From Microvirga sp. TS319 (lineage in GTDB: Bacteria > Pseudomonadota > Alphaproteobacteria > Rhizobiales > Beijerinckiaceae), in NCBI RefSeq assembly GCF_041276405.1, contig NZ_JBGGGT010000002.1:2207001-2271000 (forward strand): a stretch of 64,000 nucleotides of DNA, given 5' to 3'. Shown here piece by piece: positions 63,740 to 64,000 of the stretch. The notes below the pieces were generated by a model that had not been told where the DNA came from, ran no database searches, and saw only the letters and a list, made by a program, of their open reading frames with translations. Numbering within the stretch: the first letter of the stretch is position 1; the number at the start of each line of letters is the position of its first letter. The position numbers and the translations under genes were made by a program.

Positions 63740-63783
63740 GCGGAAAAGCATCGGATGCGGGTGCGGATTTCACGTCCGATGCC
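63740..63783. repeat. Dispersed foldback repeat, short copy
   Basis: AGCGGAAAAGCATCGGATGC ... CACGTCCGATGC. It interrupts the start of RTX stub copy 3. Confidence 0.7.
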
Positions 63784-63872
63784 GCAACGGCAATAGACCC
63801 CAGTTCACCCCGGTATGCCGGGCGCGCGGGCGATGACGGCGGAGCGTGGAAGACGACGCCCGAGCAAACAAA

Positions 63873-63896
63873 AAGGGCGGCCCGAGAGCCGCCCTT
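63873..63896 (-). terminator. Rho-independent terminator of rpsI
   Basis: AAGGGCGGC and GCCGCCCTT arms around CCGAGA. Read leftward it is followed by a T-rich run (TTTTGTTT), 26 bp after the rpsI stop. It isolates the ribosomal operon from the RTX locus. Confidence 0.85.
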
Positions 63897-63922
63897 CCTT
63901 GAAAAATAGAGCCTGGAAGCGA

Positions 63923-64000
63923 TTAGCGCTTCGAGAACTGGAAGCTGCGGCGAGCTTTCTTCTTGCCGTACTTCTTGCGCTCGACGACGCGCGGGTCGCG
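63923..64000 (-). CDS. rpsI: Ribosomal protein S9 (C-terminal end, partial)
   Basis: The last 25 codons plus stop are in the window: RDPRVVERKKYGKKKARRSF then QFSKR, the invariant basic C-terminus of S9, whose final Lys-Arg reaches the P-site tRNA. The gene continues beyond position 64000. Confidence 0.97.
   Translation of the reverse strand, partial: RDPRVVERKKYGKKKARRSFQFSKR

Overview
The window is GC-rich chromosomal DNA of an alphaproteobacterium. It most resembles the order Hyphomicrobiales (Rhizobiales), probably a Methylobacteriaceae/Microvirga-like organism. This is inferred from gene content and order: aminotransferase-hom-glpX-recJ, a two-domain cold-shock protein next to a DUF192 gene, an NDUFS4-like complex I subunit between tRNA genes, a class I PHA synthase, the rpsI/argC neighbourhood and three DUF6894 proteins. 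No taxonomic search was possible.

Layout. 0.1-4.4 kb: a PGM1-like ATP-grasp ligase, purT, a small conserved protein and a DMT exporter. 4.5-28.4 kb is accessory-looking. It is bounded by an intact tRNA-Arg(TCT) gene (28.4 kb) and a 46-bp copy of that tRNA's 3' half (4.6 kb). It holds an IS5-type transposase remnant, a truncated enoyl-CoA hydratase, a divergent marR/fabF pair, a large autotransporter with a divergent GntR gene between two 86-bp direct repeats, a decayed ABC-3C defence operon, assorted transporters and acyltransferases, a NepR-like anti-sigma factor and a parA scrap. It also contains prs (ribose-phosphate pyrophosphokinase), a housekeeping gene that argues against a simple island. 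28.5-41.4 kb: tRNA-Pro and tRNA-Glu, a small RTX protein, csp-DUF192, a sirtuin, a DUF1624 membrane protein, an orphan ACP-like protein, a KDPG-type aldolase, small secreted or DUF6894 proteins, and an RsbQ-like hydrolase joined to a PAS hybrid histidine kinase. 41.5-53.7 kb is core metabolism: recJ, glpX, hom and a class I aminotransferase, then a lipoprotein, phaC, a FadL-type porin, a fumarylacetoacetase-family enzyme and argC.

53.7-63.9 kb is the most unusual part. Between argC and rpsI lies a 2519-residue RTX protein with an embedded subtilisin-like protease. It is preceded, 28 bp upstream, by a gene for a 143-residue four-TM protein. The same two-gene unit is repeated upstream with the RTX gene reduced to a frameshifted N-terminal stub, and a third RTX stub lies beyond that. 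The two membrane proteins are nearly identical over their first third, then switch abruptly to divergent, AT-rich sequence. A tandem, diversifying secreted-protein/membrane-partner (possibly toxin/immunity) locus is the best candidate for an undescribed system.

At least a dozen copies of a foldback intergenic repeat (core TAGAGCATCG, AAAAGTGGGAACCGGTTTT) are scattered over the window. Several sit exactly at gene ends, so that the repeat supplies the TAG stop codon.
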